Shown here in pieces: positions 54,826-63,652 of a DNA stretch of 64,000 nucleotides; the stretch's first letter is position 1; each line of letters opens with the position of its first letter. This DNA comes from Chlorohelix sp037138995 (GTDB lineage: Bacteria > Chloroflexota > Chloroflexia > Chloroheliales > Chloroheliaceae). A program made the translations under genes and the position numbers. The notes under the pieces were generated by a model that was not told where the DNA came from, did not search any database, and worked only from the letters and a program-made list of their open reading frames with translations. The DNA is taken from assembly GCF_037138995.1 (NCBI RefSeq), contig NZ_JBAXHI010000019.1:1-64000 (forward strand), read 5' to 3'.

Positions 54826-55380
54826 ATGTATGAACTAATAATACTCTCAATACTGTTAGGAACCCCGGCACATGGCTACCTGATAGCCAAGATAGTCAAT
54901 AATGTGTTGGGACCTTACGCAAAAGTAAATAGTGGGAGGCTATACCCGCTACTGGCTAAATTAGAAAAAGAAGGCGCAATCGAAGCCATTGAGCCGGATT
55001 TAACTCAAAAAGAAAGTGGGCGGCAAACCAACGCTTACCGGATAACCGCTAAGGGGTCTCAGCTATTCCGGCGGTTAATGCTGGATACCTCCTCAAATCC
55101 CGGAGATTACCAGAAAATTTTCTGGCTAAAAGCCGCAATGATGGACACCCTTTCTCCCGATGAGCGCCTATTTTTGATTGAGCATTACATCAATTATTGC
55201 CAAGCGCATGTTCTTTACTTGAAAGCCAAATGTGAGGAATTAAAACATGGCTTATCTAGCCAAGAAATTCCTCAACATCGCTACTCAATTGTCCATGCCA
55301 TTGAACATCGGGCGGTACATTGGCAACGCGAATTGGAATGGGGTGTCAGTTTAAAGCAACAAGAGTTAGTCGAACAGTGA
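54826..55380 (+). CDS. PadR family transcriptional regulator
   Basis: The 184-residue protein starts with the PadR winged-helix domain (LSILLGTPAHGYLIAK, SGRLYPLLAKLEKEGAIEAI, GRQTNAYRITAKG) followed by a helical C-terminal dimerisation and ligand region. PadR proteins usually repress efflux genes and are released by the drug. It is 42 bp upstream of an EmrB-type exporter gene and behind a three-unit iteron that probably is its operator, so it most likely controls itself and the pump. Confidence 0.9.
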   Translation: MYELIILSILLGTPAHGYLIAKIVNNVLGPYAKVNSGRLYPLLAKLEKEGAIEAIEPDLTQKESGRQTNAYRITAKGSQLFRRLMLDTSSNPGDYQKIFWLKAAMMDTLSPDERLFLIEHYINYCQAHVLYLKAKCEELKHGLSSQEIPQHRYSIVHAIEHRAVHWQRELEWGVSLKQQELVEQ

Positions 55381-55422
55381 ATCTGGGGTTGAGCTTACCC
55401 CAATAAAAGCAGGAGAGTTAAA

Positions 55423-57126
55423 ATGCAGGTTACAAATAAGCATAAACCCGTGACAAGCGCTGAATCAGAAAATCAAGCGGTTATGCGCTTCCCAGACGGC
55501 AGACCAATTAACCCTTGGTTGGTGTTGGTCTCGCTGGTAATGGGACTATTTATGGCGTTACTGGATGGAACAATCGTAAATATCGCTTACAACGCCATTT
55601 CTACAGAGCTAAAATCGGATACTATTACCACCAGTTGGGTATTAAATGCCTACAATCTCGTTTTCGCAGTGTTATTGGTCACAATGGGCAGACTTGCCGA
55701 CCAATTCGGGCGCAAGCGGGTTTTTATGAGCGGTATGGTGCTGTTCACAATCGGTTCATTGCTTTGTGCGGTTGCTCCTAGCATTGAGTGGCTAATCGGC
55801 TTCCGGGCAGTACAGGGCATCGGCGCGGCGGCGTTAAATCCTATAAGCCTTGCCATTATCACCATTGTGTTCCCACCCGAAAAACGTGGTGCGGCTATCG
55901 GTATATGGGGAGCAATAACCGGTATGGCGATGGCGTTAGGTCCGATTATTGGCGGCTTCTTGGTAGATAATTATGATTGGCGTTCTATATTCTTTGTCAA
56001 TATCCCGGTGTGCATAGTGGCATTATTTATGGTGTGGCGCAATGTGCCGGAAAATCGTGACCCTAATACATCCAGTGCAATTGATTTGCCGGGTATGATT
56101 TTGCTTAGCGTCTCTCTGCTCTGTTTGGTACTGGCAATCATTAACGGCAATAGTTGGGGTTGGGGTTCAGCAGGAATTATTGGGATGTTCGTTGGCTCTG
56201 TGCTGGCAATGGCTCTTTTCATCATAGTGGAGCTAAAGGAAAAACACCCTATTATTGATTTTAGCCTTTTCAGGATACGTAGCTTCATTGCCTCTAACTT
56301 TGCAATGTTCCTGTTTGGCATCGGTATTCAAGCCGGTATGTTAATGCTAGTGCTATACTTTATTACTTCCAGAGGCTACAACGAGCTTGAAGCCGCTTAC
56401 GCGCTCTTGCCAATGCCGATTGCAGGCTTCATCACCTCCGGCGTGTTTGGGATGTTCAGCCGTAAAGCCAACTTGCGTTACGTAGCAATGGGTGGGTTAA
56501 TAGTATCCGGTGTAGGTTTATTGAGCTTCTTTAGCTTGGATTACAACTCGGAGTATATTCAGGTCATATGGCGCGGTGTACTGGTAGGTATCGGGCTTGG
56601 CACCAGTTTCATGACCTTCTCAAATATCGTACTATCGGAAGTGCCACATTCTAAAGCAGGGGTGGGGAGTGGTGTGTTCAACACTTTCCGTCAAATCGGC
56701 TTTGCGTTGGGCGTAGCAATTATGATTAGTTTCTTTGCCGGACAGGTCAAAGACAACATGGTTGATGCAAAGGCAAGAGTGGTAGAAATAATACGCAGCG
56801 ATGCTACTATACCCGAAATTGCGCGTACTATGATTGTTCAACAATTTGATAAAATGGGCGCACAAGGCGGTGCAAGCATGCAAAGCGGTAAATCTCAAGC
56901 TTTTGACTTGGTAACAATGTCGAAGGGAATGCCGGGAATGGAAGCAATACAACCGCAACTTGCAGTTTTGAACACCAAAATTGGTAACGAGTTCAATAAA
57001 GCCAGCGTTGATGCTTTCCGTTATACTTGGCTGTTAGGCGGTATATTTATCCTGCTAGGCGTGATACCGGCTTCATTCGCTCGACACCTAAAAAATGCGA
57101 AGCCTGAAGCAAGTTCAGGCGCATAA
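55423..57126 (+). CDS. EmrB/QacA-type (DHA2) multidrug exporter
   Basis: The 567-residue MFS transporter has about fourteen membrane helices. It has MALLDGTIVNIAYNAI in helix 1, GRLADQFGRKRVFMSG after helix 2 and GPIIGGFLVDNYDWRSIFFVN in motif C, all typical of DHA2 drug exporters. A soluble loop of about 100 residues lies before the last helix. GAGAG-type ribosome binding site (AGGAGAG) is just upstream. It is probably repressed by the adjacent PadR gene. Confidence 0.92.
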   Translation: MQVTNKHKPVTSAESENQAVMRFPDGRPINPWLVLVSLVMGLFMALLDGTIVNIAYNAISTELKSDTITTSWVLNAYNLVFAVLLVTMGRLADQFGRKRVFMSGMVLFTIGSLLCAVAPSIEWLIGFRAVQGIGAAALNPISLAIITIVFPPEKRGAAIGIWGAITGMAMALGPIIGGFLVDNYDWRSIFFVNIPVCIVALFMVWRNVPENRDPNTSSAIDLPGMILLSVSLLCLVLAIINGNSWGWGSAGIIGMFVGSVLAMALFIIVELKEKHPIIDFSLFRIRSFIASNFAMFLFGIGIQAGMLMLVLYFITSRGYNELEAAYALLPMPIAGFITSGVFGMFSRKANLRYVAMGGLIVSGVGLLSFFSLDYNSEYIQVIWRGVLVGIGLGTSFMTFSNIVLSEVPHSKAGVGSGVFNTFRQIGFALGVAIMISFFAGQVKDNMVDAKARVVEIIRSDATIPEIARTMIVQQFDKMGAQGGASMQSGKSQAFDLVTMSKGMPGMEAIQPQLAVLNTKIGNEFNKASVDAFRYTWLLGGIFILLGVIPASFARHLKNAKPEASSGA

Positions 57127-57198
57127 ACATAATTTTTCTCCTTTCTCCGAGCAAGGGTGTAGCGAGGGCTATACCTTTGCTCTTTGTAAAAGCTAGAA

Positions 57199-57227
57199 TA
57201 GAAGTGTTAGATTTTTTTTCACTTCTA
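57199..57227 (+). promoter_or_regulatory. Inverted repeat upstream of glcD
   Basis: TAGAAGTG (57199-57206) and CACTTCTA (57220-57227) form a perfect 8-bp inverted repeat with a 13-nt spacer containing a T run. A possible -10 (TGGTAAAAT, 57243-57251) follows, and glcD begins at 57309. It may be the operator of the glycolate operon or a terminator for the exporter gene. Confidence 0.45.
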
Positions 57228-57308
57228 AAATAATCGGTACTGTGGTAAAATGACGACAACTTCACCTTCATTCTGCAATAGAAACTGACGAAGGAGTCTC
57301 TTAACCCA

Positions 57309-58760
57309 ATGAATAAAGCACAACTGGTTAAAGAGCTTATCAAGATTTTCGGCGAAGATAGCGTCTTGCACCATGTAGAAGATATTATGGTGTATGAGTA
57401 TGATTTCTCCATTGACAGCAATCGCCCGGAAGCGGTGGTTTTGCCCCGCAACACCGAACAGATTTCCCAACTCATGGACTTATGCGAAAAAAATAAAATT
57501 CCAGTGGTACCACGAGGAGCGGGAACCGGTTTGAATGGCGGTAGTATTCCGGTGCGTGGCGGGATAGTGGTTTCACTGGCACGTATGAAGAAGTTGGTAA
57601 AACATGAGCCTAAAAACCGCTATGCAGTAGTTGAACCCGGCATGGTTAATATTGATTTGAGCAACGAAATTGCTAGTACAGGCTATTTTTTTGCGCCTGA
57701 CCCTGCCAGCCAACGCGCCAGCACTATCGGCGGCAATATCGCTCTCAACTCCGGCGGTCCGCATTGCCTTGCGCTTGGTTCTACCACCAATCACATATTG
57801 GGGCTTGAGCTTGTTCTGCCCGGCGGCGAAGTTGTAAAAACGGGCGGGGCTGCCCCTGACCGTCCCGGCTATGACCTGACCGGCTTCATTGTGGGTAGCG
57901 AAGGTACGCTTGGTATTATAACCGAGGCAACCGTTAAAACCATGAAGATACCCGAAGCGGTACAAACCTTCCTCGCCCTTTTCCATACAATTGATGAAGC
58001 CTGTGAAGCAGTAGCGCAGGTCATTGGTGCAGGGATAGTCCCGGCTGCTTTGGAAATGCTGGATCAGGTAATGATTGAGTTGATAGAACGCGCTATGCAC
58101 GCCGGATACCCCCCCGATGCTGGAGCAGTTCTACTAATCGAGATTGACGGTCTCAGAGAAGAATTAGGGGATTTACAGGATACTATAATAGATATTTGCC
58201 GTCGTACAGGCGCATTTGATGTAAAATATGCCACCAGTGAAGAAGAACGGCAGAAGTTATGGAAGGGGCGCAAAAGCGCTGCCGGAGCGCTCGGACAGGT
58301 TGCTCCCAATTTTTATCTGCATGATGGCGTTGTGCCGCGAACCAAATTACCTGAAGTTATGCACAAGGTGATGGAGATAGGGCGCGAATACAATCTGGTG
58401 GTGGCAAATATTTTCCACGCCGGAGATGGCAACTTGCATCCGAGCCTACTTTTTGATGCGCGAGAACCGGGTATTCTGGAAAGGGTAATCGAAGCGGGTG
58501 AGAAAATCCTGAAACTTTGCGTGGATGTAGGCGGAACTATCACCGGAGAACATGGCATCGGTACTGAAAAGCAAGAGTATATGACATGGATATTCAGCGA
58601 AGCCGACCTTGAGACAATGCGTAAGGTTAAAGATGTTTTCAACCCAAATGATACCGCCAATCCTTGGAAAGTCTTTCCCACACGCCAAAGTTGCGGAGAA
58701 ATCAGCTTGAAAATGCGCTTACTAAAGTCAAAACCGGGCATGGAAGAAGCTTGGATTTAA
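57309..58760 (+). CDS. glcD: Glycolate oxidase FAD-linked subunit
   Basis: GlcD (483 aa) is the flavin subunit of glycolate dehydrogenase, oxidising glycolate to glyoxylate. The FAD-binding-4 domain has VVPRGAGTGLNGG and SLARMKKLV, then PASQRASTIGGNIALNSGG and GSEGTLGIITEAT. The C-terminal oxidase domain has IFHAGDGNLHP and GGTITGEHGIGTEK. All three GlcDEF genes are in order here. Confidence 0.94.
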   Translation: MNKAQLVKELIKIFGEDSVLHHVEDIMVYEYDFSIDSNRPEAVVLPRNTEQISQLMDLCEKNKIPVVPRGAGTGLNGGSIPVRGGIVVSLARMKKLVKHEPKNRYAVVEPGMVNIDLSNEIASTGYFFAPDPASQRASTIGGNIALNSGGPHCLALGSTTNHILGLELVLPGGEVVKTGGAAPDRPGYDLTGFIVGSEGTLGIITEATVKTMKIPEAVQTFLALFHTIDEACEAVAQVIGAGIVPAALEMLDQVMIELIERAMHAGYPPDAGAVLLIEIDGLREELGDLQDTIIDICRRTGAFDVKYATSEEERQKLWKGRKSAAGALGQVAPNFYLHDGVVPRTKLPEVMHKVMEIGREYNLVVANIFHAGDGNLHPSLLFDAREPGILERVIEAGEKILKLCVDVGGTITGEHGIGTEKQEYMTWIFSEADLETMRKVKDVFNPNDTANPWKVFPTRQSCGEISLKMRLLKSKPGMEEAWI

Positions 58761-58769
58761 GGGTGATTC

Positions 58770-60116
58770 ATGAAAGCAACCGGAAATAAAAAGAGAACTC
58801 GGCGGACAGGTAAGGAAACCACGCCGAAAACGGACAACGAGAATCTGGGAAAACTGGCAATTGACGGGCAAATACCGAAAGCGGTTGCCTACCCTACCAC
58901 TAATGAAGAAGCCGCTGAATTTCTCAGAGAAGCTGACTCCACAGGCAAGAAAGTTTCAGTGCGAGGCGGCGGCACCAAGCTAAGAATCGGCAATTCTATA
59001 GAAGGGCTTGACCTTGTAATCTCAACCCGCAAGCTGAATCAAATCCTCGAATACGAGGCAGCAGACCTGACTCTATGCGTACAGGCGGGCGCAAATCTAG
59101 CACAGGTACAAAGTAAATTAGAGAAGCAGGGACAATTTCTACCAATTACCTCGCCTCTTTCCGCTACTGCAACTGTGGGTGGCGCAATTGCCAGCAACAG
59201 CAGCGGACCTACCCGCCTTCAGTATGGCGCGGCGCGAGATTGGCTTATAGGGGTGCGCTTTGCGTTGGCAGACGGCACACTCGCCAAAGGGGGCGGGCGC
59301 GTGGTCAAAAATGTTGCCGGTTTCGATATGATGAAATTGATGATAGGTTCTATGGGTACGCTGGCAATGCTCTTGGAATTGAATCTCAAACTATTGCCCC
59401 TACCGAAAGCACGCGCCACTGTCCTAATCCCTTTTAATGCCGAACATGAGGCTTGCGAAGCCGCCTTACGTATTATTGATAAAGGCATTTTTCCTACCGC
59501 AGAAACAGTGTTAGATTCTAATGGGGCGGAGTCGCTAGGCTTGGAAGCACGTACTACCCTGCTGATTGAGGTTAGGAATACGGCGCAAGCAGTAGAAAGA
59601 CAGTTGCGCGAAATCCAGCAATTAGTCTGGCAATTAAGCGGCGCGAAGGTGGAGCGTATAAACGATGAGGACAGCCAATCTAAGTTTTGGTCGCCTGTCA
59701 CAGATTTTGCCTACCGCCCTTCATTGAATGCCCCCAATACGCTTGTAATAAAGGCAGGGGTCGTACCCACTCAGGTGGCTATGATTATCCGACAGGCTCA
59801 TCAATCTGCCAAAATGAATAATATTCAGGTTGAGTGTATGGCACACGCGGGACACGGTATTTTGTATGTCGTGGCTAAATACCCTGAAAATGACGAAGAA
59901 ACAGCCCTGAAATTCATTAAGGAAATTACTGCCAAAGTAGAATCAAATAGCGGTTCAGCAATAATAGAGCAAGCTCCACTAACGCTCAAAACCCAGCTTA
60001 AAGATATATGGGGCAATGCCTTGAGCCGTACTGAATTGCGGCTTATGCGCGACATCAAGAAAAAACTCGATCCCAATCGTACTCTGAACCCCGGAAGGTT
60101 CGTTAATAGCATTTAA
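58770..60116 (+). CDS. glcE: Glycolate oxidase FAD-binding subunit
   Basis: GlcE (448 aa) is a second FAD-binding-4 family subunit. VRGGGTKLRIGN, ATVGGAIASNSSGPTRLQYG, and VVKNVAGFDMMKLMIGSMGT match the family. The N-terminal 40 residues are rich in Lys and Arg (RRTGKETT) and may be an extension. It starts 9 bp after glcD. Confidence 0.9.
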   Translation: MKATGNKKRTRRTGKETTPKTDNENLGKLAIDGQIPKAVAYPTTNEEAAEFLREADSTGKKVSVRGGGTKLRIGNSIEGLDLVISTRKLNQILEYEAADLTLCVQAGANLAQVQSKLEKQGQFLPITSPLSATATVGGAIASNSSGPTRLQYGAARDWLIGVRFALADGTLAKGGGRVVKNVAGFDMMKLMIGSMGTLAMLLELNLKLLPLPKARATVLIPFNAEHEACEAALRIIDKGIFPTAETVLDSNGAESLGLEARTTLLIEVRNTAQAVERQLREIQQLVWQLSGAKVERINDEDSQSKFWSPVTDFAYRPSLNAPNTLVIKAGVVPTQVAMIIRQAHQSAKMNNIQVECMAHAGHGILYVVAKYPENDEETALKFIKEITAKVESNSGSAIIEQAPLTLKTQLKDIWGNALSRTELRLMRDIKKKLDPNRTLNPGRFVNSI

Positions 60117-60172
60117 GCGCGGTTTTTGTTTTGCGCCATTGGGAATTTGACGGCTACTAGAAAGTGGACTGA

Positions 60173-61576
60173 GTGATGGACACCGTAAAATTGGTTGACC
60201 TTGTGAAAGATAAACGTTTGCCCGGTTTCATGCAGGGGGAAGCCCCTAGCTACGATGATATGACGCGCTGCATCCATTGTGGGCTATGCTTGAACCAATG
60301 CCCTACCTACCGAGTCACAGGCAATGAAACAGAGTCGCCACGCGGCAGGCTCTACTTGATGCGAGCTTTTGCGGAAGGGCGCATTTCCGGGCAAAGTGAA
60401 TCCCTACAAAAACATCTAAACCAATGCTTGCAATGCCGTGCTTGCGAAAGCGCCTGTCCTAGTGGCGTTAAATACGGACATTTGGTAGAACTAACCTCCG
60501 CTGAAGTTGCCCAACAAACAGCCCAAAAGCAAAGCCGCACTGAAAAAATTATCCGTTGGTTGGTATTCCGACAGCTATTCCCGAAACCAAATAACCTGAG
60601 ATATTTTGCCCTTGCCACCCGCTTTTACCAGCGGTCACCCATACAGAAGATTAATCGCGCCGTAGGTTTCCTAAGACTACCCGCGCTCTCCAAAATAGGG
60701 CTTGGCAAACTCGCCGACCTTGAAGAAACACTGCTTCCGCCCATCAGCAAGCCATTATTTGAACCTCCAGAAGAAGGGAAAGTCCCCGCGCTTACCGAGC
60801 AAAAATATCGAGTGGCGCTATTTAGCGGTTGCGTGATGAGCATTGCCTTCGCCGGTATTAATGAAGCTACCGTGAGAGTCTTGACCCGCAACCACTGTGA
60901 AGTGGTAGTACCCGAAAGCTTAAATTGCTGTGGCGCACTCCATGTACACAACGGAGACCGTGAATATGGCAAGGAAATGGCTATTCGCAACATCGAGGTA
61001 TTCGAGGAAAGCGAGCGCAAATTCGGCAAATTCGATGCCATTATTATCAATGCTGCCGGGTGTGGCGCAATGTTGAAAGAATACGGCGAACTGCTAAAAT
61101 CCGATAAGGCAATGGCGAAACGCGCCGAAGCATTTTCCGAAAAAGTAAAAGATATTACCGAGTTTCTGGCAAGTATTGAGCTTAACCGCAATTTTGGGCG
61201 CATTAATCGGCGCATAACTTATCAGGACGCATGCCACCTGTTACACGGACAGAAAATCCAATTCCCGCCACGCGCACTGCTAAAGGCGATTCCCGGAATT
61301 GAACTGGTAGAGATGAAAGATAGTGACAAATGTTGTGGTAGCGCGGGGATTTACAATGTAACCAATTCTGAATTGAGCTTGCAAATCCTCGATGAAAAAA
61401 TGGAAAATATAGCGGACGCACGCCCACAATGTATCATTGTTGCTAACCCCGGTTGCCATCTACAAATGAAACTGGGCGTAAAACGCGCAGGGCTGCAAAA
61501 AGGATTGGGTAAACCGATTGATGTTGCTCATATCGTAGAATTATTGGACGAGGCATATCGAGCGGCTGAAATTTAA
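60173..61576 (+). CDS. glcF: Glycolate oxidase iron-sulfur subunit
   Basis: GlcF (467 aa) carries electrons from the flavin subunits. Two 4Fe-4S clusters are bound by CIHCGLCLNQCPTYR and CLQCRACESACPSG. The two CCG domains follow, with LNCCGALHVHNGD and DKCCGSAGIYN, typical of heterodisulfide-reductase D-like proteins. There are 56 bp between glcE and this gene. A possible second promoter region for darA follows it. Confidence 0.94.
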   Translation: MMDTVKLVDLVKDKRLPGFMQGEAPSYDDMTRCIHCGLCLNQCPTYRVTGNETESPRGRLYLMRAFAEGRISGQSESLQKHLNQCLQCRACESACPSGVKYGHLVELTSAEVAQQTAQKQSRTEKIIRWLVFRQLFPKPNNLRYFALATRFYQRSPIQKINRAVGFLRLPALSKIGLGKLADLEETLLPPISKPLFEPPEEGKVPALTEQKYRVALFSGCVMSIAFAGINEATVRVLTRNHCEVVVPESLNCCGALHVHNGDREYGKEMAIRNIEVFEESERKFGKFDAIIINAAGCGAMLKEYGELLKSDKAMAKRAEAFSEKVKDITEFLASIELNRNFGRINRRITYQDACHLLHGQKIQFPPRALLKAIPGIELVEMKDSDKCCGSAGIYNVTNSELSLQILDEKMENIADARPQCIIVANPGCHLQMKLGVKRAGLQKGLGKPIDVAHIVELLDEAYRAAEI

Positions 61577-61604
61577 GAATAAACGCTAATAAAATAGCTA
61601 ACAG

Positions 61605-61633
61605 TTGACTTGATTACTACCTAAACCTATAAT
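61605..61633 (+). promoter_or_regulatory. Near-consensus sigma-70 promoter of darA
   Basis: TTGACT (61605-61610) and TATAAT (61628-61633) are exactly 17 bp apart, one mismatch from consensus. The leader to the ATG at 61691 is about 52 nt. This is the strongest promoter in the window. Confidence 0.85.
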
Positions 61634-61690
61634 GTGCCTATAGTTGGTGGTAGAATGAAAAGGAAGTTCAATATTTAGGGGATTTCCATT

Positions 61691-62035
61691 ATGGGAATGA
61701 AACTGGTAGTAGCAATTGTACAAAATGATGATGCAGACGAGCTAATTGATGCTCTGACATCTTCCGATTATCGTGCCACTAGATTAGCCAGTACCGGCGG
61801 GTTTCTTCGTCAGGGCAACACCACTATTATCGTTGGAATACCGGCAGAATCTGTTAACCAAGTATTAAACATTGTTGCCGGGCATGCTCACCCTCATCAT
61901 CAGAATGTCGTGCCAAATCCTTTCCCCACTCCTACAACTGTTACGATGCAAACCGCAAAGGAAGAACCTCTCGAAGTTCAAACTGCAAAAGCTACTGTTT
62001 TCGTACTAGATCTCGAACGCTACGAAAGAATTTGA
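61691..62035 (+). CDS. darA: Cyclic-di-AMP receptor (DarA/DUF970, PII-like)
   Basis: The 114-residue protein matches the DUF970 family of PII-like trimers that bind c-di-AMP (DarA of Bacillus). KLVVAIVQNDDADELIDAL, the TRLASTGGFLRQGNTTIIVGI stretch and a PII-like T/B loop region are seen. The C-terminal extension (about 75-114) is longer than usual. Its ligand is made by cdaA, 11 kb away. A near-consensus promoter and the tail-to-head deacetylase gene suggest it is highly expressed. Confidence 0.85.
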   Translation: MGMKLVVAIVQNDDADELIDALTSSDYRATRLASTGGFLRQGNTTIIVGIPAESVNQVLNIVAGHAHPHHQNVVPNPFPTPTTVTMQTAKEEPLEVQTAKATVFVLDLERYERI

Positions 62036-62045
62036 GTAACATATA

Positions 62046-63185
62046 ATGACAAACGATAATGTAGGGCAATCAAAGAAGTTAGCCATAGTGTACGGCGCTG
62101 AGTTACTCACCTATGATTTTGGACCGGAACATCCTTTTGGTGCAAAACGCGGTAAAGTTACGTGGGAACTTCTCAAAGCTTTAGGCATTCCTGAGCGAGA
62201 CGATGTATTAAATCTCAATACTAGAGAAGCTTCCAACGAAGAATTGCGCTTGTTCCATACACAGGATTACATTGATTTTGTCGAAAGTGCCTGCAAACGT
62301 GGGTTTGGGTATCTGGATGGAGGCGATACACCTGCGATGTTGGGCGGTTTTGAAGCTGCAAAAACCGTAGTGGGCAGTAGTTGGAGTGTTTGCGAAGCGG
62401 TAATGAAGGGGCAAGCACGTTATGGGGCTACTATTGTGGGGGGATTGCATCACGCTTTTCCCGGACGTGCCTCCGGGTTTTGTGTCTTCAATGACCTCGC
62501 GGTTTGCATTCAGCTATTACGGCGCGAGTTCAAGCTAAAAAGAGTAGCCTATATAGATATAGATGCCCATCACGGTGATGGGGTGATGTACGGTTTCTAT
62601 GAAGACCCGAATGTAATCTTCATTGATTTTCATGAAGATGGGCGTTACCTATTCCCCGGCACAGGCGCAATCCATGAATTAGGGCGCGGAATTGCAACAG
62701 GAACCAAATTCAATATGCCAATGCCTCCTTACAGTGGAGACCAGAGTATGTTACGGGCATGGGATTCGCTAGTGCCACAATTGTTGCATGATTTCAAGCC
62801 CGAATTTATTCTGCTTCAAATGGGGGTGGACGGGCATGGGGGCGACCCTCTAACTGAATTGAATTATTCTTCTGCCAGTTATAAGCATATTATTCGTTCT
62901 CTGCGCGAACAAGCTGAAGAAGTTTGTGACGGGCGATTAGCCTTGTTTGGCGGTGGTGGTTACAACTTGGAGTCGTGCGCTCTACGTTGGACGGAAATGA
63001 TTGCGACCTTGATTGATGCAGAATTACCTGATTTTCTTCCCGATAATTGGCGCACCCGCTATAAAGAAATTACAGGGGAAGAAGCCCCCGTAACTTTTCA
63101 AGAAGATTTCACCTCAGATAACACTCTCGTCAGAGTGGCTGAAATGGTGGATTGGTTTCGTATGAAAGGGCTATTACTCTCATGA
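62046..63185 (+). CDS. Histone deacetylase / AcuC-like family protein
   Basis: The 379-residue protein is a second HDAC-superfamily enzyme, closer to AcuC (acetoin-utilisation deacetylase): AIVYGAELLTYDFGPEHPFGA. The active-site His pair is H135-H136 (GGLHHAFPG), the metal ligands D173 and H175 are in YIDIDAHHGDGV, and a later Asp is in MGVDGHGGD. It starts 11 bp after darA and overlaps the UspA gene by 4 bp, so the three are co-transcribed. Confidence 0.9.
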   Translation: MTNDNVGQSKKLAIVYGAELLTYDFGPEHPFGAKRGKVTWELLKALGIPERDDVLNLNTREASNEELRLFHTQDYIDFVESACKRGFGYLDGGDTPAMLGGFEAAKTVVGSSWSVCEAVMKGQARYGATIVGGLHHAFPGRASGFCVFNDLAVCIQLLRREFKLKRVAYIDIDAHHGDGVMYGFYEDPNVIFIDFHEDGRYLFPGTGAIHELGRGIATGTKFNMPMPPYSGDQSMLRAWDSLVPQLLHDFKPEFILLQMGVDGHGGDPLTELNYSSASYKHIIRSLREQAEEVCDGRLALFGGGGYNLESCALRWTEMIATLIDAELPDFLPDNWRTRYKEITGEEAPVTFQEDFTSDNTLVRVAEMVDWFRMKGLLLS

Positions 63186-63640
63186 TTAAGCGAATCTTGC
63201 TTGCCTACGATGGCAGCCTTGTATCGCAGGTTGCAGCACAACATGCTGCTGAAATTGCTACACACTTTAATTCTGAAGTAACCGTTTTGACTGTAGGTGG
63301 TCCACTTTTTGGAGGAGTTAGCAAAGATGCCACTATTCAACATATGAACGAAGCGGACTATGAAAAAGTGGCAGATGAAGGTCTCTCGATTTTGGCGGAC
63401 AAAAAGGTACGCGCTCACAAAAGATTCCGTTGGGTTGACCCGGCTGATGAAATTCTGCACGAAGCTTTGGAAGGGGGCTACGACCTGATTGTTATGGGAC
63501 ATCGTAGCGCACATAGCAGTATCCGGCGTGATGAGGGTATGCTTGGCAGTGTTGCTATTAAAGTGATAAATCATGCCCCTTGTTCGGTTATGATTGTGCG
63601 CCCTGATTCAAATCTTCAGAACCCTAGCAAAATCGTTTAG
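63182..63640 (+). CDS. Universal stress protein (UspA family)
   Basis: The 152-residue UspA-domain protein has RILLAYDGS at the N-terminus and VMGHRSAHSSIRRDEGMLGSVA plus the NHAPCSVMIVRP end. The phosphate-binding G-x2-G-x9-G pattern is partly changed (GHRS), so ATP binding is uncertain. The ATG at 63182 overlaps the deacetylase stop; the longer frame from 63152 lies inside that gene and is rejected. Confidence 0.88.
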   Translation: MIKRILLAYDGSLVSQVAAQHAAEIATHFNSEVTVLTVGGPLFGGVSKDATIQHMNEADYEKVADEGLSILADKKVRAHKRFRWVDPADEILHEALEGGYDLIVMGHRSAHSSIRRDEGMLGSVAIKVINHAPCSVMIVRPDSNLQNPSKIV

Positions 63641-63652
63641 CGGGAGTTCAGC

